A stretch of 64,000 bases of DNA. Origin: Apostichopus japonicus. Taxonomy: Eukaryota; Echinodermata; Holothuroidea; Aspidochirotida; Stichopodidae. A model generated the notes under the pieces. The model was not told the origin of the DNA and did no database searches. It saw only the letters and a list, made by a program, of their open reading frames with translations. The DNA is taken from contig NC_092577.1 in assembly GCF_037975245.1 (NCBI RefSeq), positions 33,128,398 through 33,192,397 on the forward strand, read 5' to 3'. Of this stretch, positions 11,985 through 24,930 are shown piece by piece. A program made the position numbers and the translations under genes. Numbering within the stretch: position 1 is the stretch's first letter; every line of letters begins with the position of its first letter.

Positions 11985-12556
11985 AGAATAAGACTCTATA
12001 CCCTCACAGAATAGCCCGCGAATAAGACCATATACCCTCACAGAATAGCCCGCGAATAAGACCATATAACATCACAGAATAGCCCGCGAGTAAGACTTAT
12101 ACCCTCACAGAATAGCCCGCGAATAAGACCATATACCCTCACAGAATAGCCCGCGAATAAGACCATATACCCTCACAGAATAGCCCGCGAATAAGACCAT
12201 ATAACATCACAGAATAGCCCGCGAGTAAGACTTATACCCTCACAGAATAGCCCGCGAATAAGACCATATAACATCACAGAATAGCCCGCGAGTAAGACTT
12301 ATACCCTCACAGAATAGCCCGCGAATAAGACCATATAACATCACAGAATAGCCCGCGAGTAAGACTTATACCCTCACAGAATAGCCCGCGAATAAGACCA
12401 TATAACATCACAGAATAGCCCGCGAATAAGACCATATACCATCACAGAATAGCCCGCGAATAAGACCATATACCCTCACAGAATAGCCCGCGAATTAGAC
12501 CATATACCCCTCACAGAATAGCCCGCGAATAAGACACTATAGCCTCACAGATTAGC
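11985..12556. repeat. 34-bp minisatellite, ~17 copies
   Basis: The unit CTCACAGAATAGCCCGCGAA plus TAAGACCATATACC (34 bp) is repeated about 17 times, the last copy degenerate. A variant with GAGTAAGACTTATACC alternates with ATAACATC units, giving a two-unit higher-order pattern. Copies are contiguous with no unique spacers, so this is not a CRISPR array. It ends about 20 bp from the receptor stop codon at 12577 and would form most of that transcript's 3' UTR. Confidence 0.95.
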
Positions 12557-12576
12557 GCCCTTTTCATCAAGGTCAA

Positions 12577-13674
12577 TTACATTTCAGAGACCTTTAAAGA
12601 AGTATTTAGAGAACTCTTTCCATGTGATTCTTCAGTATTTATAGTCGAAGGGTAAAGATAGGCAAATCTTTTCAGGAACGAAAAAGTGTCCAGAAACGCC
12701 TGGCGATAAATGGAGCCGAATATGTTATAAATAATAGGATTAAGTAAGGAATTGATTAACGTCACGACAGATATGACGAAAATGTAATGAAGCGCAACTT
12801 GGTATTTATGGGTCGGTGGCATATTGAAATAAATGCAAGTAACAACGTCGTGCAGCAGCACGCAGACATTGAACACACCTGTATTCACAAAGACCATGAC
12901 TGTCAGGTTACGCTGTTCCCTGACGTGCAACCTCTGGGACTCGACACCGACGTTTGGGAGTTTTCCCAACATTCTATAAATCAGAACAGAGAGAGAAATG
13001 GATATTACCACCGTAAGGACTTCACAGACGACTAAGAAATAAGTGGTACCCTTCACGGCATTTTCGATGTCGCCGTCGAAGGGTGGACCTAATGACTGTG
13101 TGTACAAGGAAACGTTTCCAGTGGTGCAATGACGTTCAGGTTCCCAAGAAGGATGCACAATAAAAACGAAGAAGAAAATCAGACACGTTAAACTGAGCGA
13201 AATGAAACAAATGATAGCGATGACTGCGTAGTTAATAAGAATTTTCACAGAAGAATTGAAATATTCCATGGGGTTACTGATGGCCTGGTATCGTTCAATT
13301 GTTACCAGTGTAATTAAAATACACGATATGAACTGGTAAGGGAATCGAATGATTAACACTAAAGGTTCATGTATGGATATGATACCTTCATGAATCGAAT
13401 CTATCAGCCATCGCAAGCCGATGAATATGTAACATGCAGATATCAACGCATCGTTGGCGGAGAGAGTCACTAACAAGAATCTAAGAGGAGTTCTTCTCAG
13501 ATTGGGATGTTTAACGACAGTCAACAGGAAAAGAAAATTGGAAGAAAACGCTAACAGACCGAAAGATAATGTTGAAACCGAGAGTTTGATAATGTATGCT
13601 TGCAGATGTTCCAAATATGTGCAGTTTGGAAGTTCATAGTCCGGCCGTTGGGAGAATGAAGATGAATAATCCAT
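12577..13674 (-). CDS. Atypical rhodopsin-like GPCR, intronless (paralogue A)
   Basis: A single uninterrupted frame of 365 residues with seven hydrophobic segments. Class A landmarks are present: N46 in TM1, D75 in TM2 (LSANDAL), ERY at 127-129 after TM3, and NPIIY at 312-316 in TM7. A sequon NCT at residue 17 lies in the short extracellular N-terminus. Unusual points: TM6 (about 258-283, NLTVMVFVNTGVF) has no CWxP motif, and no cysteine precedes TM3 where the canonical disulphide to loop 2 would start, although loop 2 has C183. It is clearly paralogous to the receptor at 19922 (shared IGLRWLIDS, ERYQAI, RLHVREQRNLT, NPIIYNIFGSIYRQAF). The ligand is unknown; plasma-membrane location is inferred. 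It may belong to a lineage-expanded orphan family. Confidence 0.9.
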   Translation of the reverse strand: MDYSSSFSQRPDYELPNCTYLEHLQAYIIKLSVSTLSFGLLAFSSNFLFLLTVVKHPNLRRTPLRFLLVTLSANDALISACYIFIGLRWLIDSIHEGIISIHEPLVLIIRFPYQFISCILITLVTIERYQAISNPMEYFNSSVKILINYAVIAIICFISLSLTCLIFFFVFIVHPSWEPERHCTTGNVSLYTQSLGPPFDGDIENAVKGTTYFLVVCEVLTVVISISLSVLIYRMLGKLPNVGVESQRLHVREQRNLTVMVFVNTGVFNVCVLLHDVVTCIYFNMPPTHKYQVALHYIFVISVVTLINSLLNPIIYNIFGSIYRQAFLDTFSFLKRFAYLYPSTINTEESHGKSSLNTSLKVSEM

Positions 13675-16180
13675 TCTGGAAGTTTACTAGACCCCCCCAA
13701 AAAAGACTCCCCTTTGGCAACTTTAAAGTGATAAACTCGAATGTTACTTTCATGCAACAATAACAACTTATACGGATAATGCCAAACGATGAAATTGGTT
13801 TATGGTATATTAAATCAGCGTTTCCTATCGGGCAAATACAGCACGAGAGCTCAAACTATATGCGCTATTAGCTTACTGGTTAGGTAGTGTTGTTGCAACA
13901 CACGTTGAATTTCGAGAACGAATAGGTCCTCCAGCAGAGTTCTATAAGACAGGTCAATGTTTCAATTTGTACGAAAGCCTCAATGCGAATATAAGTTATA
14001 AGCTTAATAATATTATAACCTTTGCTTTAATTAGTTTGTACGAAAGCCTCCTGCAAACATTATAAGTTATAAGCCTAAATATAATCTTTTAACTTTTTTT
14101 GTTAAAGTTTTGAGAACAATTATTAGTTCTCTTCTTGACACCTTGTAAACAACAAAACAGTTACAACTACACCAATAAACTGTTTACTATTAAACTTTAT
14201 GAATTCTTAAAGTTACACCTGTGGATCCTACTAATTTATAAACCTCCTTTGACTTCGTTGTTGTTTTTGTTGGCGTTTTTCGTTGTTGACTTGTTTTTCA
14301 CTCTATTTTCTTCCGTTTTGTTCTTCTTCTTGAATTCTTCTAATAACAAATGCTTGATGATGAGAAATTCGCTCACTCTATCAATTGGATAGTTTCTACG
14401 AAATCACCGAATATTTTCTTCGTTAGTGTTTGAAAATTTAACATATAAGAATATATTCCTCAGTGACGTGATGACTATATATATGATCCCCTTCCAATAA
14501 TTCGTCAATGTGATGTTTCGATTTCTGTTTTTTCTTCGTACTTGGTTCACCACCTTATAGGGCCTTTGGAGACCGAAGTGAGTTCCACTGTTAAACACGT
14601 AGTGAAGACACACGCGGAATGAATTCGCGGCACCATTCGATCCAAAATATCTAGAAATGTTTGTATTTAGACCAAACCTTTCATGTTCACTCTCTGTTGC
14701 CTTGTATAAGAAAAAAACAAGTGAAAACTAATTCGTATGTGACTCTAGAGTTTTTCTCCCCGATTAGACATCCATAACTCTAGTGCGACGAAGAAAAATA
14801 AGTGTCAGTTTTTAAAGCGGCTGACATCAAACTTGATTAAAAGGAATATCCTCCAATCCTTTCAGATATATGCAATAACTTGTGTTTGGTCATTTCACAT
14901 TAATTAACATTTCCGTTAACAATTCTGGGCAAAATCCGCCGTCTTTGGTGTAGGTTAGTTTGCAAATCGTGGAAGGTACTGTAGATATCTATATTTATGA
15001 TCGTTGAATATTCATGCTTGTTCAAACAGTATTACTATAGACTTCCGCTTGGTTGATGAAATGCTTTAAATGACACGTAAAGCCTACAAGATGTAGTTCT
15101 TCTTTTGGAAGGATAATCATTACGTAAATAAACGTAAAAGAGTAACGAAAAAGATATCCACTTCGAGACACAAATAAAATGTTTTCTTGTGATTATCACA
15201 AAACTCTATAGTACACACAGCAAACTGGACGACCGTTTTCACGTTAAGAAACTGCTATACCTTCAGAAGCCATCGTTGTTAGTATTATCTATACATAAAA
15301 CATGAATTCTCGATATGAATGTGGAAAAAAGAACAACATAAGCTTTTGACTTTTGCCTTTTTCAAAAGAGCTGAGAAAACCAGATAAATCCACACACGGA
15401 AATTCCGTACTATCTGTCTTGATAGTTATACACATACATATATACGTATTTTGAGGGTCTATATCCACTTGAATTTATACTACTGAAACTAACAGTCTTT
15501 GAAACGCAATTGTTACGTTTTCAAGAGAACGCACGAAATATTTTACATCCATTCAGAATGTTAGCTGTGATGGAAATGAGAGTGCTTTGCATTAATGCGA
15601 AAGCACACGGGAGTGAACGATTTGAAAAACAACTTCCTTTTTTTTAATTATTACTCTGATTTTATCGTAAGCTGATCATTTGACTGGGTTTATTCAATGT
15701 CATAAATAATAGAATGCAAAAACAATTTTGAATAGATCGAAATGCGAGAGACCAAGAATATGAATTTAATTTGTAATATGTATAATTAAATGACGTTATA
15801 TACCGGTTTCCCGGTATTAGATTCCCCTGTGCACGTTTGAAAGCGACTTAAAAATATACGGCGCTCGAAAAGTGACTTTCAAGTGGCGTTGGTACAGAAT
15901 TACAAGAACTATTGTCACCAATGCCCCGTTATAGTACTTTCACTTCAATAGCAAAATTGGCAAATTATGATCTGAAAGCAACATGGGTGAATGCTGAGTA
16001 GAAGTTTGATTCCTTGCGATTCGTATTTATTGATCGTTTTTTTTTATTACCACATATAAGACCAGAACAATATCCAGGTTGTCCGAATTACGGTGGCCGA
16101 CTAGAACGGGCAATGAAGGTCATTCTGTGACACCAACATCCGGGGTTAGGTCCCTATACCTTCCCGTGATGAGTGGCCTG
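13675..16180. other. Spacer between the two GPCR genes, left part
   Basis: No gene recognised. A local duplication of about 64 bp lies at 13967-14095 (TTTGTACGAAAGCCTC and TATAAGTTATAAGC occur twice). The rest is AT-rich. Confidence 0.6.

Positions 16181-16259
<79 letters not shown>
16181..16259. repeat. (ATA)n microsatellite at a LINE 3' end
   Basis: A perfect trinucleotide tract of about 79 bp directly adjoining the 3' end of the LINE fragment at 16260-16850. On the minus strand it is the element's TTA-type 3' tail. Confidence 0.9.
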
Positions 16260-16850
16260 GACTTATAATGCGCACACACCACTCAAAGAATGTTCATGGC
16301 GCAAGTGACAATGAGAAATGATACAAATAATACAGAATAATACAAAACGATGACAGAAGAAAAACTTAATGGTATAAGATCATATAAAAGCTTTTGTCAT
16401 TAAGTGGGATTTAATGCTCTTCTTAAAGTTAGAGAGAGTAGATGTTTTTTCTGATTTTTAAGGGAAGTTGGTTCCATAAGCGAGGGGCAGAAACAATAAA
16501 TGACCTATCCCCCCAAGAATGTTTGGACTTAATTTCAGATAATAAAAATTGAGAGCTGAATCTTAGATTACGAGAGGGGACATAAATATGTAATAAGTCA
16601 GAAATATACATTTGGACCATGTCCTTTAAGTGATTTATAAACAATAAGGAGAATTTTATACATAATACGATATTTTACAGGTAGCCACTGCAGGTTTTTT
16701 AAGACAGGGTGGATATGACAATGCTTATGAGAATGAGTTACAATACGTGCAGCTGAGTTTTGGATTAATTGGAGTCTATGAATCTGTTCATGTGGGAGAC
16801 CGAGGAGTAAGGAATTGCCCATATCCAACCTTGAAGTGATGGGTTCGATG
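16260..16850 (-). mobile_element. Non-LTR retrotransposon (LINE) 3' fragment, frameshifted
   Basis: Two overlapping minus-strand frames (16598-16828 and 16429-16644) together give the C-terminal tail of a reverse transcriptase: [25 protein letters not shown], then WGDRSFIVSAPRLWNQLP. The order is that of the post-RT tail of CR1/L2/Jockey-type LINEs. One frameshift near 16600-16640 separates the frames, so this is a dead 5'-truncated copy. The 3' end is the microsatellite at 16181. Confidence 0.88.
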
Positions 16851-16977
16851 GGAATGACATAGACATTGAATAAACACGGTATATAGGCCTTTATATACTG
16901 CCATCACCTCGCTTACCTCGATGACATGGTTGAGTCCTATCCAAGTGTCTTATTACACGTGGTATAAAATAACATAA

Positions 16978-17350
16978 TAACATTCAGTAAACAACATGAT
17001 AATAAAAATTGAATACCGAGGTTCAAGTTCCGTTAGAAGATACATCAGTAAGCCTAATATTTAAAGTATTTCTTCTTTTAGCAATTCGGCCTCCACAGAG
17101 AAACCAGTTGCCAGTCAGACAAGCCACATCCTGAATAAAAGCGTGTCCTGAAAACCGATACTATAACTTAATAACGTTCAGTAAACAACAGGATAATAGA
17201 AATGAATACCGAGGTTCAAGTTCCGTTAGAAGGTACATCAGTAAGCCTAATATTTAAAATCTTTCTTCTTTTAGCAATTCGGCATTCACAGATAAGCCGC
17301 AGTTGCCAGCCAGACCAGCCACATGCTGAATAAAAGCGTGTCCTGAAAAT
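16978..17350. repeat. Direct duplication of ~187 bp, two copies
   Basis: Copy 1 (16978-17163) and copy 2 (17164-17350) share TACCGAGGTTCAAGTTCCG, GTAAGCCTAATATTTAAA and AATAAAAGCGTGTCCTGAAAA in the same order. No coding content is visible. Confidence 0.85.
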
Positions 17351-19074
17351 GCGAAAAGACGTACTATTCTTCAAACTTGAGTTTTCCGACGAAAAGACAA
17401 AACACATTGTAGTCAGGTGTTTGTTTTCAACTGTAGCGAATAGTCACGTTATTAAAACCATTCAGAAAATATGCTTACATTTTAATAGGTTATTATTAGT
17501 TTTTGATGTTACAAAATATACCAACTTTAGAATGAATGAGTTTTGATTTTTCATCGGGATTTGGTCTTTTGGAACGTGTTCAAAAATTATCGGGGCTTTT
17601 GTTATTGTGCCCTAGACGCCACCAAAGTTAATTCTGTTCGGATATCGACTTCTCACCAACGCTACAATAAAAACTTTGGCAGAAGTTGTCGACTGTTCCA
17701 CAAATAAATAGATTTGGAATATTAAGTCTATATGCTATGATGTTACCAACGTATTTATTGAGGTTTCGCAGTTTTCCATGAAGGCGTGCGCATTTATGGT
17801 TATACATATTACGTTACCTGCGTGAGTTACCTTGACTTTCTCTTTTACCAAAGACGCCTGAGGGAGATCGTAAATTGTGGCTAAATCAACTCATCAGACA
17901 TTTCAAACAAGTGAAACTAATTTATTTATGGACTATCGAAATTTGAATCCTTCCATGCAGAAACAGAACCTGAAGAATAAGGAATGACATCTGCTTACAT
18001 ATCCCTTGCACTAATAGTGAGTGCCTAGACCATAGCATATGTCATATGGACAAACAGTTTGAATAAATAATTGTGTTTGTATCTCTTTTGTTTCTCATCG
18101 AAGGAATGTGAACTCTTGAGACGATCCCTTTACAGTTCATCCATGCACGTGAATACCGAAACAAATATCATCCCTGCTCTAGTTTTCGTCGAATGAGGAA
18201 AGCGAATGGTAGACAAATTTATAGAAATTAAACATCTCTATAACCTGTCGTCAATAAACTATATACAAATATTTATATATATTTATATATATAAATATAC
18301 ATATATATATATATATATATATACATATCTATATATATATATATGTACAGAAAACAGCCAATAAAAATCACGTTTTTGTCAGAGGGAATGAACACAATGA
18401 CATGAGATATTTGTGAATCTCTTGGAATGCTGCTGCTATAAGAACATTTAGTTGTGCGGTCAGCATATACATATATCAATTTAACGTGTTTTATTATGCA
18501 GACGATATCAAAGAACTCAAAGTGCGTATATACCGGTATATATATATATATATGTTTACGACGAAGTTCTTTCTCTTCAAACGTTAGACAACAAAACCGA
18601 GTAACAACATTTCTGTAAGTTTCAATCCGACATCACTGCAGAACGGTTGATGTGTAAATCGACACTGGAACCGAAAAGTTAACATACGCAAGGAAGACAA
18701 ACCGAAAACTTAAGCCCACGAAAATGAGAAGTTAAAAGGCCCAGTATTGGTATTCCGGATACAGTCCATGCATTGTACAAACTTGAAGGAACAATTCTTT
18801 GAAGAACTTTTTTGAGAGGCGGCAGATGATTACAGAGCGCGATTGTTACTTCATCAAAACGACTGGCAGCTTTGTTTTGTCTTCAGCCTGAAGTGTGTAT
18901 AATGGACACGGGCATAATTGTATCGCTTTAACTTGACAACAAGAAACAATTTCTCTGTGAGTCATGTTCGTTAACACTTAACAAAGACTTTCGTTGAACT
19001 ATCCATTTGTACTGCCAGTTATACATTTCAGAACATTGCGAAGAAAATTGCAAAGCAATTGTGTTTAAATCTAC
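17351..19074. other. Spacer between GPCR genes, central part
   Basis: No gene recognised. An interrupted AT-rich simple repeat lies at about 18265-18345 and a shorter one at 18536-18553. Confidence 0.6.
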
Positions 19075-19340
19075 ACTGAAACCTTTATTATCATTAGTGT
19101 TAACGCAATGTTGTGTGATTTTAATTTACACATCTTACCTTCCTATACTTAACAAAAATTAGCCTAGAATCTTGATTCTGTTTAAACAGCCTATTGTGTT
19201 TAATGCTCTCGTTTTATTATCATTAGTGTTCACGCAAGTGTTGTGTGATTTTTAATTTACACATCTTAGCTTCCTATACTTGAACACAAATTACCCTATA
19301 GAATCTTGATTCTGTTTAAACAGCCTTTTGTGTTTAATGG
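19075..19340. repeat. Direct duplication of ~130 bp upstream of GPCR B
   Basis: TTATCATTAGTGTTAACGCA / TTATCATTAGTGTTCACGCA begin two adjacent copies that both continue through GTTGTGTGATTTT, CACATCTTA and GAATCTTGATTCTGTTTAAA. The block ends about 580 bp before the receptor start. Confidence 0.85.
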
Positions 19341-19376
19341 TTATCATAACAATTTTCATAGGCCGATAACTCGTAG

Positions 19377-19384
19377 TATATAAA
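19377..19384 (+). promoter_or_regulatory. Possible TATA box of GPCR B
   Basis: TATATAAA about 540 bp upstream of the receptor ATG. The genome is rich in TA runs, so this match alone is weak. The spacing would require a 5' UTR of about 500 bp or a 5' intron. Confidence 0.2.
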
Positions 19385-19921
19385 TGCGAATAAGACTACA
19401 TTTGGTCAATCTAACAAATTCAGCTATATAGTTGGTTACCATACGAAATAAGCAAGTTCCCAATTGAGCTTTAAGTTTTATATTACTTGGTGTTAACTTA
19501 CTACAAAACACATAATTAATCGAATAGGATCAGAATATTAAATATTTTTGTACTTAGGGGGAGTGGAACTTAGGTATAGGCCTATACTTATTCCATTAAC
19601 TGCAATATTATAGGATTTAAGTATCCCCATACAGGCTCTTTGAAGTTCTTGTACGTGGTCAAGGGGTAAAGTAGACAACACAAAGCATTAAGTAACTGTA
19701 AAATACTCTCGTTGTGAACGGAGTTGAACGTGTATCGATAGAACACATGACATTATATTCTTTTGAAAAAAATAGAACTTACGTTGTTACGATAATATCA
19801 GAGTTTGCTATAAGAACAGTATACCGTGTTTATACTGTAATCGTTCTCAAGGACGGTTATTGGGTATCGAAAGAAATCGATCGCGATTTTTGGTATAGAG
19901 TCACTGTTCATTCCTATCAGA

Positions 19922-21028
19922 ATGGAGACCCCAGATCCCGACTCATACTATAGTAGCCAATTTGATGGAAGATCAACGTTAACTGATTGTACACATCTCG
20001 AACAACCACGTGTATATGTACTGCAATTATCGGTGTTGACAATAGTATTTGGTGTTTTTGGATTCATTTCTAATGTCCTATTTCTGATAACTGTCGCTAA
20101 GCAGGCCAAACTCAGAAATAATCATCTCAGAATGATGATAGTTACACTTTCTATCATAGATACATTGATATCTTCGTGTTACATCCTCATCGGTTTGCGC
20201 TGGCTGATAGACTCAATGAACTATATCATAGCCCTTCACGAGAACTTAGTTCTATTATTTAGGTTCCCTTTCCAAGTAATATCATGCGTGCTAATCATTC
20301 TTATCACCACTGAACGATACCAGGCCATCAGAAACCCCATGAAATATGTCATTTCCACTACCACCATGAAGACTCGTGTTAGTTACGCAGTCAGCCTTAT
20401 CATCTGCCTCTTTTCTCTCTGCCTTACGTGTGTGATCTTTATCATCCTCTTCATTGTACACCCAACCTGGCAAAATGAAAAAGGCTGCGACGATAGTGTT
20501 ATTTCTATTCACTTGAAAGATCTGCCCGTAGAATTCACAATTGTGGTGCAAGTGATCAACTACATATTGGTCACATCTGAGGTGCTGACCGTGATAATAA
20601 CCATCTCTCTCTCTGTTCTGGTGTATAGAATGTTAGCAAACCTCCCAAACGTAGGCGATGAGTCCCAGAGGTTGCACGTTAGGGAACAGCGTAACCTGAC
20701 GATCATGGTTATTGTTAATACAGGTGTGTTTTGTACCTGTGTGGTTTTGCAGGATATTTTAACGTGCATATACCTTCAGTTGCCTGATCATGGTTGGATA
20801 AAAACCTACATCTTAATCATAATACTTCTCACGTTGCTTAATTCTTGTCTAAATCCGATTATTTACAACATATTCGGCTCCATTTACCGGCAGGCGTTTT
20901 TGGAAACATTTCCGTGTGTTCGACGTATTACAAATCGTTCCTCCTGCAGGGACTCACATGTTGAGACAGTAGCACATTCACAGGGTGATCAGTCAAGAGA
21001 AACTAGCCTCGATATGTCAAAACTTTGA
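19922..21028 (+). CDS. Atypical rhodopsin-like GPCR, intronless (paralogue B)
   Basis: One open frame of 368 residues. Landmarks: N51 in TM1, D80 in TM2, ERY at 131-133, C189 in loop 2, and NPIIY at 311-315. As in paralogue A, TM6 (about 259-284, NLTIMVIVNTGVF) lacks CWxP and no cysteine precedes TM3. The third intracellular loop (LPNVGDESQRLHVREQRN) and the TM7-helix 8 segment are almost identical between the two, while the tips of the loops and the tails differ. It lies head to head with paralogue A, 6.2 kb away. I chose the ATG at 19922 because it places a short hydrophilic N-terminus before TM1. Ligand unknown; surface membrane receptor coupling to G proteins is inferred from ERY and NPxxY. 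Confidence 0.92.
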   Translation: METPDPDSYYSSQFDGRSTLTDCTHLEQPRVYVLQLSVLTIVFGVFGFISNVLFLITVAKQAKLRNNHLRMMIVTLSIIDTLISSCYILIGLRWLIDSMNYIIALHENLVLLFRFPFQVISCVLIILITTERYQAIRNPMKYVISTTTMKTRVSYAVSLIICLFSLCLTCVIFIILFIVHPTWQNEKGCDDSVISIHLKDLPVEFTIVVQVINYILVTSEVLTVIITISLSVLVYRMLANLPNVGDESQRLHVREQRNLTIMVIVNTGVFCTCVVLQDILTCIYLQLPDHGWIKTYILIIILLTLLNSCLNPIIYNIFGSIYRQAFLETFPCVRRITNRSSCRDSHVETVAHSQGDQSRETSLDMSKL

Positions 21029-21474
21029 TAACAAACAAAGCAAGGCTGTTTTAACTGATAATTGACTGTGTTTTAACTTTTATTATGCATAGATACTACG
21101 TTTGGAACTATTTATTTAATTCTTAACATTTGTTTCTTATTTATTTATTTATATTTATTTTTTGTTAACTACGTTTAGGGTTCCATTTATTATCGTTTAC
21201 TATTGGGTATTTATTACTATCTGTTTTAGGCTTTTACAATAATTGTCTTACGGTACTATAGTTTCTCATACTTATTTATATTTAAACATTGACTACGATT
21301 TAATCTATTTTACTATTTACTTACTTCTGAATTTGTTTTGGACTATTGCGTTTTGGCCTTTTTTTTAGTATCGTTTATTACGGGTGTTTTTTATATTGTT
21401 GCTTTTACATTTTTCCCTTATTGGTTCTATATATTTAATATTTTGGTTTTTGTTTACTATTTATTTTTAGGTTT
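21029..21474. other. T-rich 3' flank of GPCR B
   Basis: T-rich DNA with many TTTATTTA-like runs and no gene. It may be the receptor's 3' UTR. I see no strong AATAAA signal. Confidence 0.5.
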
Positions 21475-21546
21475 TACATTTGTAAAGCGCTTTGAGCAGC
21501 TTTGCTATTAAACGCTATATAAATATTACTTATTATTTTTATTATT
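21475..21546 (+). mobile_element. LINE 3' tail remnant
   Basis: TGTAAAGCGCTTTGAGCAGC followed by CTATATAAATATTA and TTATTATT resembles the 3' UTR and tail of the LINE at 35875-36277 (AAAGCGCTTTATAAATTC then (TTA)n). Only the last ~70 bases are recognisable. Confidence 0.5.
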
Positions 21547-21716
21547 ACCCACAACACACGTATACATTCTATTTGAATCTTTTCAGAATAACGATAGTCC
21601 TTGTATTTCAATTGGTGAAACAAAATCTATAGGAGATTCGAAAAACAAAAGGCAGAAAATAAGAAACCACTCCAGGATCTCCTTTAACGCACCAACTTTG
21701 TGCGCGTGTGTGTTTG

Positions 21717-21788
21717 GGGGGAGGGGGAGGGGGAGGGGGAGGGGGAGGGGGAGGGGGAGGGGGAGGGGGAGGGGGAGGGGGAGGGGGA
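21717..21788 (+). repeat. (GAGGGG)n tract, ~12 units
   Basis: About 70 bp of uninterrupted GAGGGG/GGGGGA units. The G-runs of five on the plus strand give strong potential for G-quadruplexes. The Gly-Glu and Leu-Pro open frames through it are artefacts of the repeat. Confidence 0.95.
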
Positions 21789-23486
<1,698 letters not shown>

Positions 23487-23494
23487 TGCTAGAT

Positions 23495-24034
23495 CCGTGG
23501 TTTTCAACCTTGGGCTCGCGGGCCCATTTGGGCCCGCGAAGCCGATTTTGTGGGCTCGCGAGCATTGCCCCGGTAATGATTAAAAATTGTGTCATTTTGG
23601 GGGGCTGGTGGCGAAGGCACATGATGATGTTTCTTAGGAAGCCTCTTCGATGAAACCTTGTACAACGGGTAAAATTTACTCAACCCTAACCCTATAAGAC
23701 TAGTATAAGAGAATTCCCCCAACCACTGCACACTACGTATTTACCAAGGTTATGATGTGTGGAAGCCTTGCTTTGTACCATTGCCTTGTACCATTGAGGG
23801 TTGCAAGAAATCTTTGGGATAGGCTCTAATTGGGAAGTACCTGTCATCTGATCACGGAGGAACATACATAGCTCTGATTGAGTCCCCGGGTCACTTGTGT
23901 CAAGAATACACTAATAAACGCTGTGAAATTGATTTTATGAAGTTGATAACTTTGCAGGGTAGGGTATGGGCTCGCGAGGACGGCTCGGAAGACGAATTGG
24001 GCTCGTGATCGAAAAAAGGTTGAAAACCAAGGTC
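23495..24034. mobile_element. hAT-type non-autonomous element, ~540 bp
   Basis: Ends CCGTGGTTTTCAACCTTGG and AAGGTTGAAAACCAAGG are inverted repeats of the GGTTTTCAACC kind seen in many hAT elements. Flanks are TGCTAGAT (23487-23494) and AGCTAGAT (24035-24042), a 7-of-8 target duplication. Subterminal GGGCTCGCGAG motifs are repeated inward on both sides. No transposase frame remains. Confidence 0.8.
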
Positions 24035-24238
24035 AGCTAGATGAATTCTACCTGCTACTTTTGGGTTGGCCAGATTCACATTGATATGATCAGCAGATTG
24101 CTAGTGGACTAGCCAAGAATCGTCCCACCACATTTGTATAAAAGCAATAGGTGCTACGTTAGGTCCATGACATTGTATAGGCTGAGGCTACCGAAACAGT
24201 GTATCATATATATTTGACAGATTGCCCTCCAATGCACG

Positions 24239-24239
<1 letters not shown>

Positions 24240-24328
<89 letters not shown>
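24240..24328. repeat. (AT)n microsatellite, ~89 bp
   Basis: Perfect AT dinucleotide tract; Tyr-Ile open frames are artefacts. Confidence 0.97.
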
Positions 24329-24334
<6 letters not shown>

Positions 24335-24392
24335 CTGGTTTGCGTCTATCTTGGGGCAGAGTGCTCTATGTCCGGTGTACAAGTCCGGTGTA

Positions 24393-24930
24393 CCTTGCAA
24401 ATATTATTTGTTTACGTGACATTGAAATTTGAACAGTAATGAGTATTGAATTGAAGGACCTTACAGCACAATATCCAGTGCTGTGCTTTGAGGTGTTTCA
24501 CACATGTTCTGCACATCTGAATTAATAATACATTATGTTCGTGTATGTATGTATTTATTGATATTCATTTTAGTCTTGGAATCACGTGGATTAAACCAGA
24601 AACAGACAGTACCTTGCAAATATTATTTGTGTACGTGAAATTGAAATCTGAAAAGTATTGAATTGAATAACCTTTAAGTACAATATCCAGTGCTGTGCTT
24701 TGAGGTGTTTCACACATGTTCTGCATATCTGAATTAATAATACATACATGTTCGTGTGTGTATGTATTGATTGATATTCATTTTATAGTAAAAGTCTTTG
24801 AATCAAGTGATTTAAACCAGAAAGAGACAGTATACATTGCAAATGATTTGTGTATATGACATTGAAATCTGTACAGTATTCATTTGATAGACTTTTTAAT
24901 TTCAACATCCAGGCTCAGAAACATGTGGAA
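24393..24930. repeat. Tandem repeat, ~215-bp unit, 2.4 copies
   Basis: Blocks containing CTTGCAAATATTATTTG, CAATATCCAGTGCTGTGC, GTGTTTCACACATGTTCTGC and TTAAACCAGAAA recur at 24393-24610 and 24611-24835; a third decayed partial copy follows. No coding content. Confidence 0.85.

Noticed and set aside
11985-12556. Regularly spaced repeat resembling a CRISPR array
   Set aside because: Units are contiguous without unique spacers, and the host is an animal. It is a minisatellite.
21020-21028. C-terminal SKL on GPCR B as a peroxisomal signal
   Set aside because: The protein is a seven-helix membrane receptor; the match is coincidental.
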